Assembly: GCA_012064415.1 (NCBI GenBank)
Contig: SSNU01000289.1
Span: 62,001 to 126,000, forward strand
DNA: 64,000 nucleotides
Source: Gyrodactylus bullatarudis
Lineage: Eukaryota > Platyhelminthes > Monogenea > Gyrodactylidea > Gyrodactylidae
Direction: 5' to 3'
Part shown: one piece after another, positions 24,605-35,500 of the stretch
How positions within the stretch are numbered: position 1 is the first letter of the stretch
Layout: each line of letters opens with the position of its first letter
Translations under genes and position numbers: made by a program
Notes under the pieces: model-generated
Database searches by the model: none
Told to the model about the DNA's origin: nothing
Seen by the model: the letters and a program-made list of their open reading frames with translations, nothing else

Positions 24605-25690
24605 TTTATCATTTTTACAAAATTCTCAATTTTTTCACCAAGAAATGGAATCTAAATCATGAGGCCAATCTTACGCAGTGAAGAAAAAAGTTTTTTTCAA
24701 ATACTGGCAAATTTAAAATCTCGAGTTCGCGCCAAATTCTAATTTTTTGAACTTTTTTGTTGATTTCGAAGTGAGAGATTGATCAAAAGTTGATTTTTAA
24801 GATCATGATCAATCAGAGAAATCAAATAAGGTGAATCAGATTTTGAGAATCAACCCAATCATCTTATGCAAATTGAATTTTGATTTCTTGACCATTTTCA
24901 TTGCTTGGAAAATGGTGATGATTCAAGATCCCTGAAAGATAACAAGTTCATCCAAGGTTTCATATGAACCTAATTGACATGAAGATGAGAATTTACTATT
25001 TTTAAAAAAAAACTCGATATTTTTCTCCTGATTCACAGAAAAAAATAATTTCTTTAATTCTAAAACTAAATGAGCTTATAAGATGTGGATATTCGAAAAA
25101 ATTCAATCTGACCAAAACTAGGCCGTTTTTCGAATTTCGAAAATGCATCAAATTTTCATTTTTTTCAACTCTTGAACCCAAAATTTTTATCGATTTCGAT
25201 GATTCAAAGCAGTTAAGTGATGATATTTGGGATCTATATTGAACGAAGAATTCAGATTCACCTGTAAAAGTTCACTGAAATTCCTCATTACTGTAAGAAA
25301 TCGAACCATTTGAATTTTTCTAAGGCAAATTATCCAAAATCTAAAAGTTTAACTTTTTCCAAAACTTATGATCAAATTCGAATTCTTCGTCTAATGTTGA
25401 TCCCAAATGTCAGTACTTAACTGCTTCGAATCATCGAAATCGATAAAAATTTTGGGTTCAAAAGTTGAAAAAGTGGAAATTTGGTACATTTTCAAAATTC
25501 TAAAAACGGCCTAATTTCGGTCAGATTGAATTTTTTCGAATATCCTAAACTTATTAGCTCATTCCGTTTTAGAATTCAAAAAATTATTTGTAAAAATAGT
25601 AAATTCTCATCTTCATGTCAACTAGCTTTAGATAATCAGTTTTCTTATTGTGATCCTAAAAGTCAACTTTCGAACAATCTCTCATCATAA
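24605..25690. repeat. Fold-back family 2 copy split by a nested family 1 copy
   Basis: The left half (24605-24970) carries family 2 blocks such as GATCAAAAGTTGATTTTTA and TGATGATTCAAGATCCCTG. The matching right half resumes at 25626 with GTGATCCTAAAAGTCAACTT. Between them sits a complete family 1 copy (24971-25625). The order of insertion is therefore family 2 first, family 1 second. Confidence 0.7.
24971..25625. repeat. Fold-back family 1, full copy of about 655 bp
   Basis: Both ends carry the same inverted terminus, TTGACATGAAGATGAGAATT then TACTATTTTTA. Complementarity continues for about 300 bp on each side: AAATTTTTATCGATTTCGAT (left) against ATCGAAATCGATAAAAATTT (right), and GAACGAAGAATTCAGATTC against the diverged GAATTCTTCGTC. 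The copy is almost a single giant hairpin with no protein-coding content. The family recurs at 41271, 42873, 52497, 55549 and 61897. Confidence 0.85.
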
Positions 25691-26945
25691 TTATCAAAGG
25701 TCTATTGTTCATCTTGAGTAGAATTTAGAGAACTCAAGTTAGAGTTCGATCAATAAAATGATGATGAATTTCAACCAAGATTGACGAAATTGATTGAGTT
25801 CCTTTTTGTTGTCACACAGCTGTATATGGATCGATTCTTTTAAATTTTAAAGTTAAAATGATTGTTTTTCCGTTTAATTTCTTCAGTATGATTAATAAGT
25901 AAATATATAAGATGTATATAACTTATACTAAGTGAGTGTGTGTATTCTATAAATTGTTCATGTAGCGAGAAAGATAGACGGAGAGATCTCAGAATTTTTC
26001 TCAAGGTTGATGATAATTCCAAACTAATGGAACACACAGAAGAGAAGCACGATTTCGATTTCAAAAAAAATTAAGACTGTTCTCCTCAAATTTGTTCAAG
26101 TTCGTCTTCAAGATGAAAAATTCTCTTAATATGTTGAGAATAATTCATAACTTTCTTCTTCTTAATGGTTGCCTTGAGACCATGGGCCACTATATGATCA
26201 TTTTGTTTTCTCATGGTGATCCTGAAAAACAACGTTTGATCCTTCCTACTCTTTGAAATCACCAAAAGTTTCGCATCAAAGTTTTGAATTCTTCAGAAAA
26301 CTTGTGTTTAATGGGAGGAGGAAGAGAAATAATTATTTAATAATTAGATTATAATCTGGGATTTTTTGGTCTTGTAACATTAGTCACCAGTTGGGAATAA
26401 GAAGGTTCTAAGCTGGTTCCGAAAGTTTCTTTAGGGGTTTAAAGAGATTTACCACACATTCTTCAGAATACACAGACATTTGTTTTAATGATTCTACAAA
26501 GATGAAAAACTCTTTTTAATATCTCATTTTAGATCTAAATTAGATGTTAATTTCAGTCTTCCCCAATTCCAGAATGATCAAAAGATATTAATCCTTATAA
26601 TTATTTATCCATTCAAATTAGAATTAATTCACATTTTTGTGACTGCCTCGAACATAGGCATCACAGGCCGGGACAGATTCATATAAGGGAAGCAATTGGA
26701 AGCTAAAAAGAAGTTGAAATCCCAAACAGGCATCTATGGGAAAATATTTTTTTAGGGGTCACTTTTGGAGATAGCCCTTTAAAATAATGTAGATACAATC
26801 TTCATTATAATGAAATCATAATTGAACCCACACAACAAATCTTCGAAATGTTTTTCTGAATTAATAGAAATATTCATTTCTTAAAGGATTTTAAAGACGA
26901 GTGAATATTGAGTTGTAAAGCTTTTATTTCAAAAGTTATACTCAC
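25691..26945. other. No defended gene; possible 3' exon frames near 26620-26740
   Basis: Mostly AT-rich spacer. On the minus strand between about 26740 and 26620, two overlapping frames are open (ending ..MPMFEAVTKM and ..VPACDAYVRGSHKNVN). Either could be the end of a gene continuing from the candidate exons at 26946-27375. I cannot choose between them. Confidence 0.3.
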
Positions 26946-27375
26946 AGATTTTTTCTGTCTTTCCTTGTAGGCTATATTTTGAGCTGGATACTGAGATTCC
27001 TGTGTGTAATCAGGGATATTAGAAAATTGTCCACCAGACTGAGGTTTGGAATCGACACTAAGATGAATAAATGATTTTAAATTCAAGGTACTATTCATGC
27101 ATTTAATTATATCAAGTTAATTTGCTTGTAAGTTGAAATGCATATCTGTATAAAAATGTATATATAAATTTGAGAATTTAGTTAGACAAAATTTCCAGAT
27201 GAACAAATTATTTTAACCACGACCACTCAGGAAATTGGTCAAGTAGTATACAGGTTCAAAATTTACTGTGTCTTTTACTTGGGTTATCATTGAGCTCATC
27301 AAGGGATTCCAAGTGAGAGGTTATAAAAATGGTCATATTCTCATGAGGGAGAGTGGATCTTGTCAGGTTCTCAAT
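26946..27375 (-). other. Candidate exons of an unidentified gene
   Basis: Two minus-strand segments look exon-like. 27375-27279 starts after CTAG and encodes a peptide from IENLTRSTLPHENMT to DELNDNP, then GTAAAA. 27057-26946 starts after CTTAG and encodes VDSKPQSGGQFSNIPDY on through YPAQNIAYKERQKKS, then GTGAGT. Their phases do not match directly, so either an intervening exon is missing or one is wrong. I do not recognise the protein. It would lie downstream of and co-oriented with the MINDY-type gene. Confidence 0.25.
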
Positions 27376-28009
27376 CTAGACTCTACATTGTAGGGTCAGA
27401 AATGTGTAGAGGAAAAACTATCTCATTTTCGTGATTTTGTATGTTAAAAAACCAATACAACGATTGGCTTATATAATTGGCAATTCTCGGTGGTAGATTT
27501 ACCCCTCGGAGGTTATAAGTATTCCTAGAGGTATTTATGAGTCCAGAAGACGTACCCAAAAAAAAACAACGACGACCAAGTACAAAATAACTCGTGTGAT
27601 TGTAAAGATAAAGGTCTTGTTAACAAAAATTTAGCTTTCTTTAGTGAAAAAATTAAGAAATAAAAACAAGCCCAATACTAAATTAGCCTATTTTCAAAAT
27701 TTAAACAATTTACTAGGATTTACTAGTTTTGTACTGGTTATAAGATTATATTTGCATTTTCCCTGTTTACTCATAAGCGACTGTAAAAGTAATTTAAGTA
27801 TTCAGGTAAAAATTAGGCAAATTTTGTTAGATTTGACAAAATACCATTTAGTCCAACTGTTTTTTGGGAAGATTGATAAACAAGCTAATTAATGGCGTGT
27901 AATTTTTAGTTATAGAAAATTTTAGTTTAATACATAGGCCTGAGATGGTTAAAAATTAATTTGACATCAGACAAAATCTACTCGGTTGAAATTTCGTTAT
28001 ACAAAATGC

Positions 28010-29137
28010 TTAGGAGACTAACGCATCTTTTTGGTTTATTCTCTGAAATTTGTCATCTAAAAATTCATTATTTCCATCGATATCCACAAGAGTCTCCCAG
28101 ACAATAAGCTCTTCATTTTTCATTCCCAAATCAGTCACCAGCATATTAATCTGATTTTCACGCTTTATGATAGTACAAAAGTGATTGTTTAAAAAGAGTA
28201 TTGATATCTCGTCATCCTTCATTTGATGGTTCAATTCGAAAAGGCCATAATAAGTAATCTGAGATTTGTAGGCATTAAGAAATTCATTAATCAACAAGGC
28301 CTCTTGGTGTTTATCTGAATCTTCACTCGTGCTACAGTTGATGTAATTTTCAATGACTTGATTATAAGATTTGTCATGTAACAAGCTGTAAGTGAGCGTA
28401 TCCTGAGGATCTGGCAGCCAACAATGGTACAAAGGAATACCAAAAATATCAAATATTGCAAGGGAGTCGGTGAACTCGAAATTTCTAACATCTGAAAATT
28501 TCACATTCATGTCCAGACCATGGATCATCTTGGGAATAGTTACGAAAGCATAGGCAAGAGATTCCTCAAATAACACTGAATTCTCACTTGAATCGTTTTT
28601 TTGGCCTTTATTGAGAAGGTAATTGAATAGTATGTCTATCAGTACTTGACTGGTAATTGAATTATTCTCATTTGATGGAATTTCAATCAACCTTTTGAGA
28701 ATGAGAACATTTGAGATTGCAATCAACGGGCAAGGGCCATTTGTATTCTGCATAATAATTCGAAAAAACGTTTCCTTCATGCAAATGTTTTTATAATGAA
28801 ATACTAGACATTCTCTACTCTCAAGTAGAGAATCTTCATTGGCAGATGAACAACATGGCATGTTTTTTTCAATTTTAGAGTTGGCATAAGAAAGCTGGTC
28901 AACGCATTCATTTGAAGGAAATTCCTGTTTCTTAGTCTCTGACATATCTAAAAGGTTGATAGTCTTCATTTTATCAATTTTGTTCTCTTCAGTAATTACA
29001 TGACCTTCTCCTGTTTCTGAAGCGGTGATTCGAGACTTTTGACTTTCTGTAACAACAAGATTAGCTTCCAATTTCGCTTCATTATTGTTTTTTTCTTTTT
29101 CATCGGTCTCCAAAATATTACTCATTGAATTACTCAA
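28010..29137 (-). CDS. MINDY1: MINDY1/2-type K48-specific deubiquitinase, intronless
   Basis: Cysteine protease of the MINDY (FAM63) family, which trims long K48-linked ubiquitin chains. 375 residues in one frame. The N-terminal ~100 residues are acidic and low in complexity. The catalytic domain follows: the oxyanion Gln and catalytic Cys in IIMQNTNGPCPLIAISN (Q130, C136), GLDMNVKFSDVRNFEF, IFGIPLYHCWLPDPQD, SYNQVIENYI, INEFLN, TYYGLFEL, the catalytic His in FLNNHFCTI (H319), then LVTDLG and VVWE-like IVWETLVDIDG. All three active-site residues expected for the family are present. It ends soon after the catalytic core, lacking the ubiquitin-interacting C-terminal tail of the human proteins. 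Paralogue assignment (1 versus 2) is not possible by eye. The start codon is 119 bp from the divergent acyltransferase gene. Confidence 0.9.
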   Translation of the reverse strand: MSNSMSNILETDEKEKNNNEAKLEANLVVTESQKSRITASETGEGHVITEENKIDKMKTINLLDMSETKKQEFPSNECVDQLSYANSKIEKNMPCCSSANEDSLLESRECLVFHYKNICMKETFFRIIMQNTNGPCPLIAISNVLILKRLIEIPSNENNSITSQVLIDILFNYLLNKGQKNDSSENSVLFEESLAYAFVTIPKMIHGLDMNVKFSDVRNFEFTDSLAIFDIFGIPLYHCWLPDPQDTLTYSLLHDKSYNQVIENYINCSTSEDSDKHQEALLINEFLNAYKSQITYYGLFELNHQMKDDEISILFLNNHFCTIIKRENQINMLVTDLGMKNEELIVWETLVDIDGNNEFLDDKFQRINQKDALVS

Positions 29138-29256
29138 GGTAAATTTTAAATAAGATTTAACACTTGATTTAACTCGGTTAAATCTGCGTTGTCGGCATTA
29201 AACAAACACAATAAAATACAATAAATTTCTATTGTTTTACTTTTTAAACGTTATGA
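29138..29256. promoter_or_regulatory. Very short divergent promoter region, MINDY / GPAT
   Basis: 119 bp separate the two start codons, so both 5' UTRs and both core promoters share this stretch or overlap the opposing gene. It contains GCGTTGTCGGC and ACGTTATGAATGG but no element I can name with confidence. Confidence 0.5.
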
Positions 29257-31704
29257 ATGGCAATGATCATTATTCGTAGCATACTTGACTTTTACTTGAG
29301 TATAATTCCAATATATTGCATTTCCAGTCTAATTTCAGCATTCTTCAGGTTTAATCTTGCTGAAAGAATATGGACTAATTCGTTAGACCGATTTTTCTCT
29401 GTTAGTCTATGTAATTTTATATTTTAGTATACTGCAACAATATTTAAAGAAGAGTCAAAAGAAGAGAATTCAGACAGTAGTATTCAGGATGATGACCTTT
29501 TAAGAAAAGACTCAAATGATCACACAAGTGCCTATGGTAAGTCATTTAATTCTCAACTCTTTCCTTCGTTAGAGTCCAATTTAATTAGACGGGATGTTTG
29601 TCTAACCGAAGATGGAATGAAAACGTCCCAAAGATTTATTTGTGATGCCAACACAAGATTTAAGCTACATCATCCCGTGTATTTAGCCAAAGCAGGCATT
29701 GAATCTATAATTGAGGACGATGTGACTAGGCGCTTCACTGCAGCTGAACTCAAAGTTTGGAATTTCCTCAGTCGTAATCCAAGTTATGCCTTTCTAAATA
29801 AAGACCACAACTTTCTGGTCAACTTTCTCTGGATCATCGGCTTCTTTATACGATACTTTATGCTATTTCCATGTAGGATATTTGTATTTTTATCTTCATT
29901 TATTATTGCAATAATTGCTGGAATTCTTATCATCATCTCTCCTAATAAAAGCCTCAAGAGCTTCTTCAGACAGACCATGTACTCTTCTGCCATGAGATAT
30001 CACCTTAGATCATACAGTACCTATGTAAGATTTCATAATATGTGAGTATTTGTACTTGATATATTCGATTTCATAAATTTTTAAAGAGTTTTTTTCTCTT
30101 TCAATGTTGTCATTGCTAAAAAATATATTTATCAAAGTGTTTATAATTTTATTCGAGTTCATACTTTGAATATTACATATTTATTTACATTACAACACAT
30201 CATCAAATGAATATTTTTCTCTCTTGGATAAATAATTGAATGAATAATTTATTGAAAGTATAAAATAATCTTATATATATTTATTACAATGCATCTCTAT
30301 GTAACCAAGTGTATTGATTTTAGCCATCTATTTACAAAACTTTCTTCTTTCTTAATGCAGTGAAAATCAACCAAAGTTCAATTCAATTTGTGTCGCCAAT
30401 CACACGACACCTTTGGATTATGTTCTACTCTGTGCTGATATTCCATATTCCATTATAGGCCAAAAGCACTCAGGCCTATTTGGATTTAGTGAAAAGATCA
30501 TTGGTTATGCAATTCCATCGGTATGGTTCGACAGGAGTGAAATTCTCGATAGAAACATCACCGCAAAGAAATTACACAATCACATCTTGGAAGAGTACGC
30601 TCCCCCCTTGTTAGTATTTCCAGAGGGTACCTGCATTAATAATACATCAGTTATGAAATTTAAAAAGGGTAGCTTTGAAGTTAATGCTCCCTTTTATCCT
30701 GTAGCCATCAAATATGATCCTAGATTCTCAGATTGCTTCTGGAATAGTAACAATGACAGTCTATTTCAATATCTCATCAACTTGATGACAAGCTGGGCTG
30801 TTGTCGTCGATATCTGGTACCTTGATGTTGAGCACAAGGGTGAAAATGAAGACTCAATATCCTTTGCCAGACGAATCCGTCAGAGTATTGCCAAAAAGGG
30901 TGCCCTCGACGACATGGAATGGTGAGTAGAAATAAAAATTTGATTTATTATCATGAAAAAAAATCAAAATGTATTATACTTTGGGGTCTCAATTAATATT
31001 TTCCTTTATTTGAACTGGTAAAAAGTGAATTCAGTAGAGAATTGATGATTAAAACATTAATGAAATTCGGTAAAATCGTAAAATTGATGTTTCCAAATAA
31101 AAACTTTCCTATCTGATTGAAGACATTCCTTTTTCTTTTGAGAAATGGTGACTTGTTTGTGTTTTATCACGATTTCCCTCAACATAAGGTTTTCGAATAT
31201 CTTCGTCCTTGAGGCGCTCATTCATTTCAATCTAACTGTTGCAGAACTTATCATTATTTAATAGATTATAATCTAAATAATTATTTTATCCAAGAATTGA
31301 ACTGATATATTAGTGGTCATTAAACTCGTAAAAGATCTCTTCAAATAGCAATGACCATTAAGAATAGACTTGAAGCATCACACCGAGGGTATTACGTGGT
31401 CTATAAAGCTAGGGGTCCTACTAAGCTGTTTCTATTACAAAACTTTGAAAGACCATCTCTTGTAAACGATTCAAAATAGCATTGTGTAGTAAACCTTGTT
31501 GTCTAGTGCAGTCTTGTAAAAGTTTCATCATACATAGAAATGTATCAAGATTATTAATTTTATAGGGACGGAGATTTGAAGAGAAAGTTTGTCGGCCCAA
31601 ACCTTCGCCATAAACAACAAGAGGTATTTAGCCAAACATTTATCACAGAAATTGTAGAAAACGCCAGTGAACAATCAGCTATCGATGAGAAGAAGGATCA
31701 GTAG
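29257..31704 (+). CDS. GPAT4: Glycerol-3-phosphate acyltransferase 3/4-like
   Basis: ER-membrane acyltransferase of the GPAT3/GPAT4 (AGPAT6/9) group, making lysophosphatidic acid in the first step of glycerolipid synthesis. Four exons: 29257-29400, 29428-30041, 30361-30921, 31566-31704, joining in frame to 485 residues (human GPAT4 456). Intron 1 is only 27 bp. An N-terminal hydrophobic segment precedes a Ser/Asp-rich loop. A long hydrophobic region (FLWIIGFFIRY to IIAGILIII) lies just before the catalytic domain. Motif I is NHTTPLD, then VWFDRSE, motif III FPEGTCINN with SVMKFKKGSFE, motif IV PVAIKYDP, and FWNS...MTSWAVVVD. The C-terminus WDGDLKRKF fits the family WDGGLKR. AATAAA at 31747-31752 lies 43 nt past the stop. 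It could be GPAT3 rather than GPAT4. Confidence 0.92.
29401..29427 (+). other. 27-bp intron 1 of the GPAT3/4-like gene
   Basis: The intron starts GTTAGT and ends ATATTTTAG. Without removal the frame meets a TAG within the intron. With removal the frame runs on for 600 bp into the acyltransferase. Phase 0. Confidence 0.88.
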
Positions 31705-31746
31705 CTAGACTCTGTCTTGTATTTACTGATTCCATCATCAAACTCT

Positions 31747-31752
31747 AATAAA
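31747..31752 (+). terminator. Poly(A) signal of the GPAT gene
   Basis: AATAAA 43 nt after the GPAT stop codon, in the expected strand and range. The next gene (A) converges from the other side, with its own AATAAA (plus-strand TTTATT at 32475-32480) about 50 nt past its stop. Confidence 0.65.
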
Positions 31753-32530
31753 GAATTACACTTTTAAGCAATATAACTAAAAAGAGATCCTCAGTTCAAG
31801 TGAATCCATCCAAACAATCGTAATATATATACATCACTCTAGATTATTTCCATCTTTATTTATATTATTTATTTAGTAGTTCATACTTTTCCTATTTAAA
31901 CCTGATTCAAATATTCGTCTTTATTCACACTTTGAGATAATAATAACCGAATCCATTAATAAATGATTATATTATATAGTTTATATAACTTGTCTACAAA
32001 TGAAAATAATTATAATACATTCTCTTGGAAGGACACCCGAAGAAAGCACTATAGAACAAAAACAAAAAAGTCTGGAAACATTTTTTTTCTGAGCATTGAG
32101 AAATTTATCAGTCATTATTGTAATTGGAAATTTTGCACAAAATAAATTTATTTTTACAAAATAATAACTCTCTCTTATTCAGATTCAATAATATAATTAT
32201 TATAATAAAATAGTAGAAAGAACAGTATAGTATACTAATATGTAAATTTTATCAAAATACTTGTGGCCTTTTTTCAGCTTATAACTTTTATGCTTACCAA
32301 GTCTTTTACTATTTGATTGAAAATTTATGATTGCAACTTTCATTGAATTTTATTACTACTGACGAACATTTTGCGTTGAAATATATCTTGCTCCAATTTT
32401 TCAAAATACATTTTTTGTTTTTATTCAGTTTTATTCAAATCAAAATGATAAAAAAAATTTTGACTGAATTAAATTTTATTGAGGTTAATGTGTTTCTGTT
32501 ATCTTTCTCTTGGTAATAAGATAAATTGTC
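31753..32530. other. Intergenic spacer between convergent GPAT and gene A
   Basis: AT-rich, with short low-complexity frames only. The single useful signal is TTTATT at 32475-32480, a minus-strand AATAAA serving gene A. Confidence 0.5.
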
Positions 32531-35500
32531 TTAGTTTCTGAAAGGGCTATCGACGACGCTAATTTTGTTGAATATTTCCTGATAAAATTGGTTGACACTC
32601 TTTGGATTTTGCATTTCTAAATACTGCAATTGATTATCAGTTAGGAGGCGATAACGAAGCTTCGACAAATCCATTGTTACCTCATCCAGTTCCTTCTTTA
32701 ACTCTGATAGTTGGTATGTTATTCTCTGATTCTCTAACTTGAGTTGTGTGTTCAATGCTCTTAATCCTTGTAAATATTAATTAATTAATTTAGAGGTATT
32801 AAATAAACAGAGTGACACAAAGAATCTGAGAACTCAACAGTAGTGGTGATAAAAAAATATTCAAGTTTTTTATTCTAGAAATTACTAATTGATTCAATAA
32901 TGCAAAATTCGTTATCAAGAATCTAAATATTAGTAGCCGGGTAGCAATACTCAAGAAATTAAAATGTTTAAAAAACTTTCTCGAGCTAGAAAAAAGGCAT
33001 AGAACTCCTTCAAGATTTGAACATTTTCAAGAATCTTTCTGAAAATATTTCAAGAGATGTATACGATTTTCATTAGATATTAATTTAAAAATTAATCACT
33101 CGATAATTCAGATGTTGAACAAAAAATTATGAAACATGAAACGTTGAGATTGGAAGTCTATTCTCATTGGTTGGTGTAATATTGCAATTCTATTGGCTAA
33201 TACACTTCGTATAATATAAACTCGAGAAAGGTTAAGAAAGATAAATCGAGTCATAATCCATAAAAATGACCGTATTTCTAAATAATGGACATCTAGTAAA
33301 CTTTTGCTGTTTTATAAGAGAACATCTGAATTATGAATTTTGTACCATCTGAAAGTAGGACAAAGTTTGAACCGTTCAAATGTAATGGATGTATCTTCTA
33401 TCTTTTAGAAAATTGATAAAAATTCCAACTTTCATCCGAGTTTATTTTAAACTATTTAATCCTGTAGCATTGTTAATTGAGACATTTTATGTTCATCTAT
33501 CGTAGAATTTTGCTTTTTTATGGTATCAATTTTTCAACAATTCTCTGTTCTGATCGGTTTATTCAGTGTATTTTGTTCAAAAAATGAAAAGCCAGAGTTT
33601 TTCTTCGCTATCATCATCTGCAACATAATCAAATAATGAGTCAACCTACAATTAGCACAAGATTAGAGATGAATGACCCATGAATTATGTAAAAACACAA
33701 GAGAAATGGTGGCTAGTTACTAATTGATGGATTCTTGAAAGGATCACGGATAATTACACAAACCAGATTAAAATTTTTATGGGTTAATTCCAAAAATCAC
33801 CCCAAGAAATTTTTTTTTTCCAAAAATAACCCCAATGAAAGTTTCAACGCTTCCTCAAATCAATAATTCTTATTTCAAAATTCTACCAGATTTATTTTTA
33901 GATAAATTTTTTGAACGGTTAAACTTCTACTCAAAGATTGAAAGTGAACTTTCTTCTTATATAGAACCTAAGAGTTATTAGTTTTAATGTTCTTGAAGTT
34001 TTGAAAAAATTAATGGATATCTGAGTGCCGTGGCTAATAAGTTTGAAGTTTCCCTTGAAAATTATGCTCCGAATGAAACAAATTTATCTCCTTGAAAGCA
34101 GCTTACTCGGAGATTATCATGCTCTGTGACGATGAGAATCTGAAGAAGCCGGAACTTAAACGTTACAAAAATAACGTGGAGGACCATGTAAAAACCGTAA
34201 AAAATCAAGAGCTGGAATAAAGTTTGATGAAATTTAGTGTTGAATAAAATAATTTTCTTTAAGAGTTTCTTTTGAAAATTTTTGGGGTGATTATTCGAAA
34301 AAATTTTTCCTTTGGATGATTATTGGAATTAACCCTATTTTTATATTAGAGTATTCCATCGACCAATGAAATTAAAGCAAGGATTTTCACTTTTCATTTT
34401 ATTCTGTCTCTAGTCTCGTCCATGATTCGCAAGCATAAATTTGCATTGAGAGACACCTGAATTTAATAGGAATTTTTTTGTACAATCTGTACAAATAGGC
34501 CTTCTTTCACCTGAAGAGTAGTGATAATCAAAATTAACACCGAATTTATCGATACCCCTCTAATGGCCTTTTATTTGTTGATAAATCAACTTTTTAGAAT
34601 TAGAAAATATGTAAAATAGCAGACGCATTTAATATATGACGCATTTGGGTATTACATGAGAGAGAGGGTTTTTAAATTAAAATGTCTTTACTGAGAATAC
34701 CCGCAGAACATTTTTAGAACCTACAAGTGTGCTGTATATCATTAGAATCGATTTAAATAGCCCTCTTGATTATGACTAGAAAAAAATTTGCTATTTTCTT
34801 GATTCTATTTTAGTCATATTGTTTCATCAAAACAATCAATCTTAATTAGTTTCATTAATTCCTTCGGAAATTGATTCTTGATTTTTCCTTGATTGAAAAA
34901 TATTTTATTAGATGATCAGAAAAGCATCAAATAGTCTTATTATACAAGTAAGGTTTATTAAACAAATAAATCACATATTGGTATAATCAGAAGAGGTTTG
35001 AGGTTGTATATAAAAAAGTTATAAGAGCATATATATTAATATATCGGTCATATTTATACATATACATACATTATACAAATTATACATTATATATGTTGTG
35101 CCGAATTTGGATAATTTGCCGATTATGCATAATCTGCAAGAATTCCATTGCCGATTTTGGATAATAATACATTTCAGGGTGGAGCGGACATCCATCTATG
35201 CAATCGTGTATGCGATATGTATTTAAGCTTTATCATAAATATTAAAAGGTTCAACATGTCTTTTAACTAAAATTTTTTATTTATAAAATTAACAGTTATT
35301 TATGATGAATTTAATTCTTATTTTCAGTGTTTTATCTTATAAAACAACCGACCATACACAATGTATTACACAAGGGTCCTGTCTAGAGTATGATAGAAAT
35401 GAAGGAGGAGAAATTATTGAAGCTTATGTAATTAAATTCATGTGCTAAAATATAAAAACCTTATAAACATTTTTCAAAGGTCAGGAGTCAACACCTTTCA

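Noticed and set aside
28291..28491. 66-codon minus-strand frame inside MINDY
   Set aside because: Out-of-frame shadow of the conserved catalytic domain.
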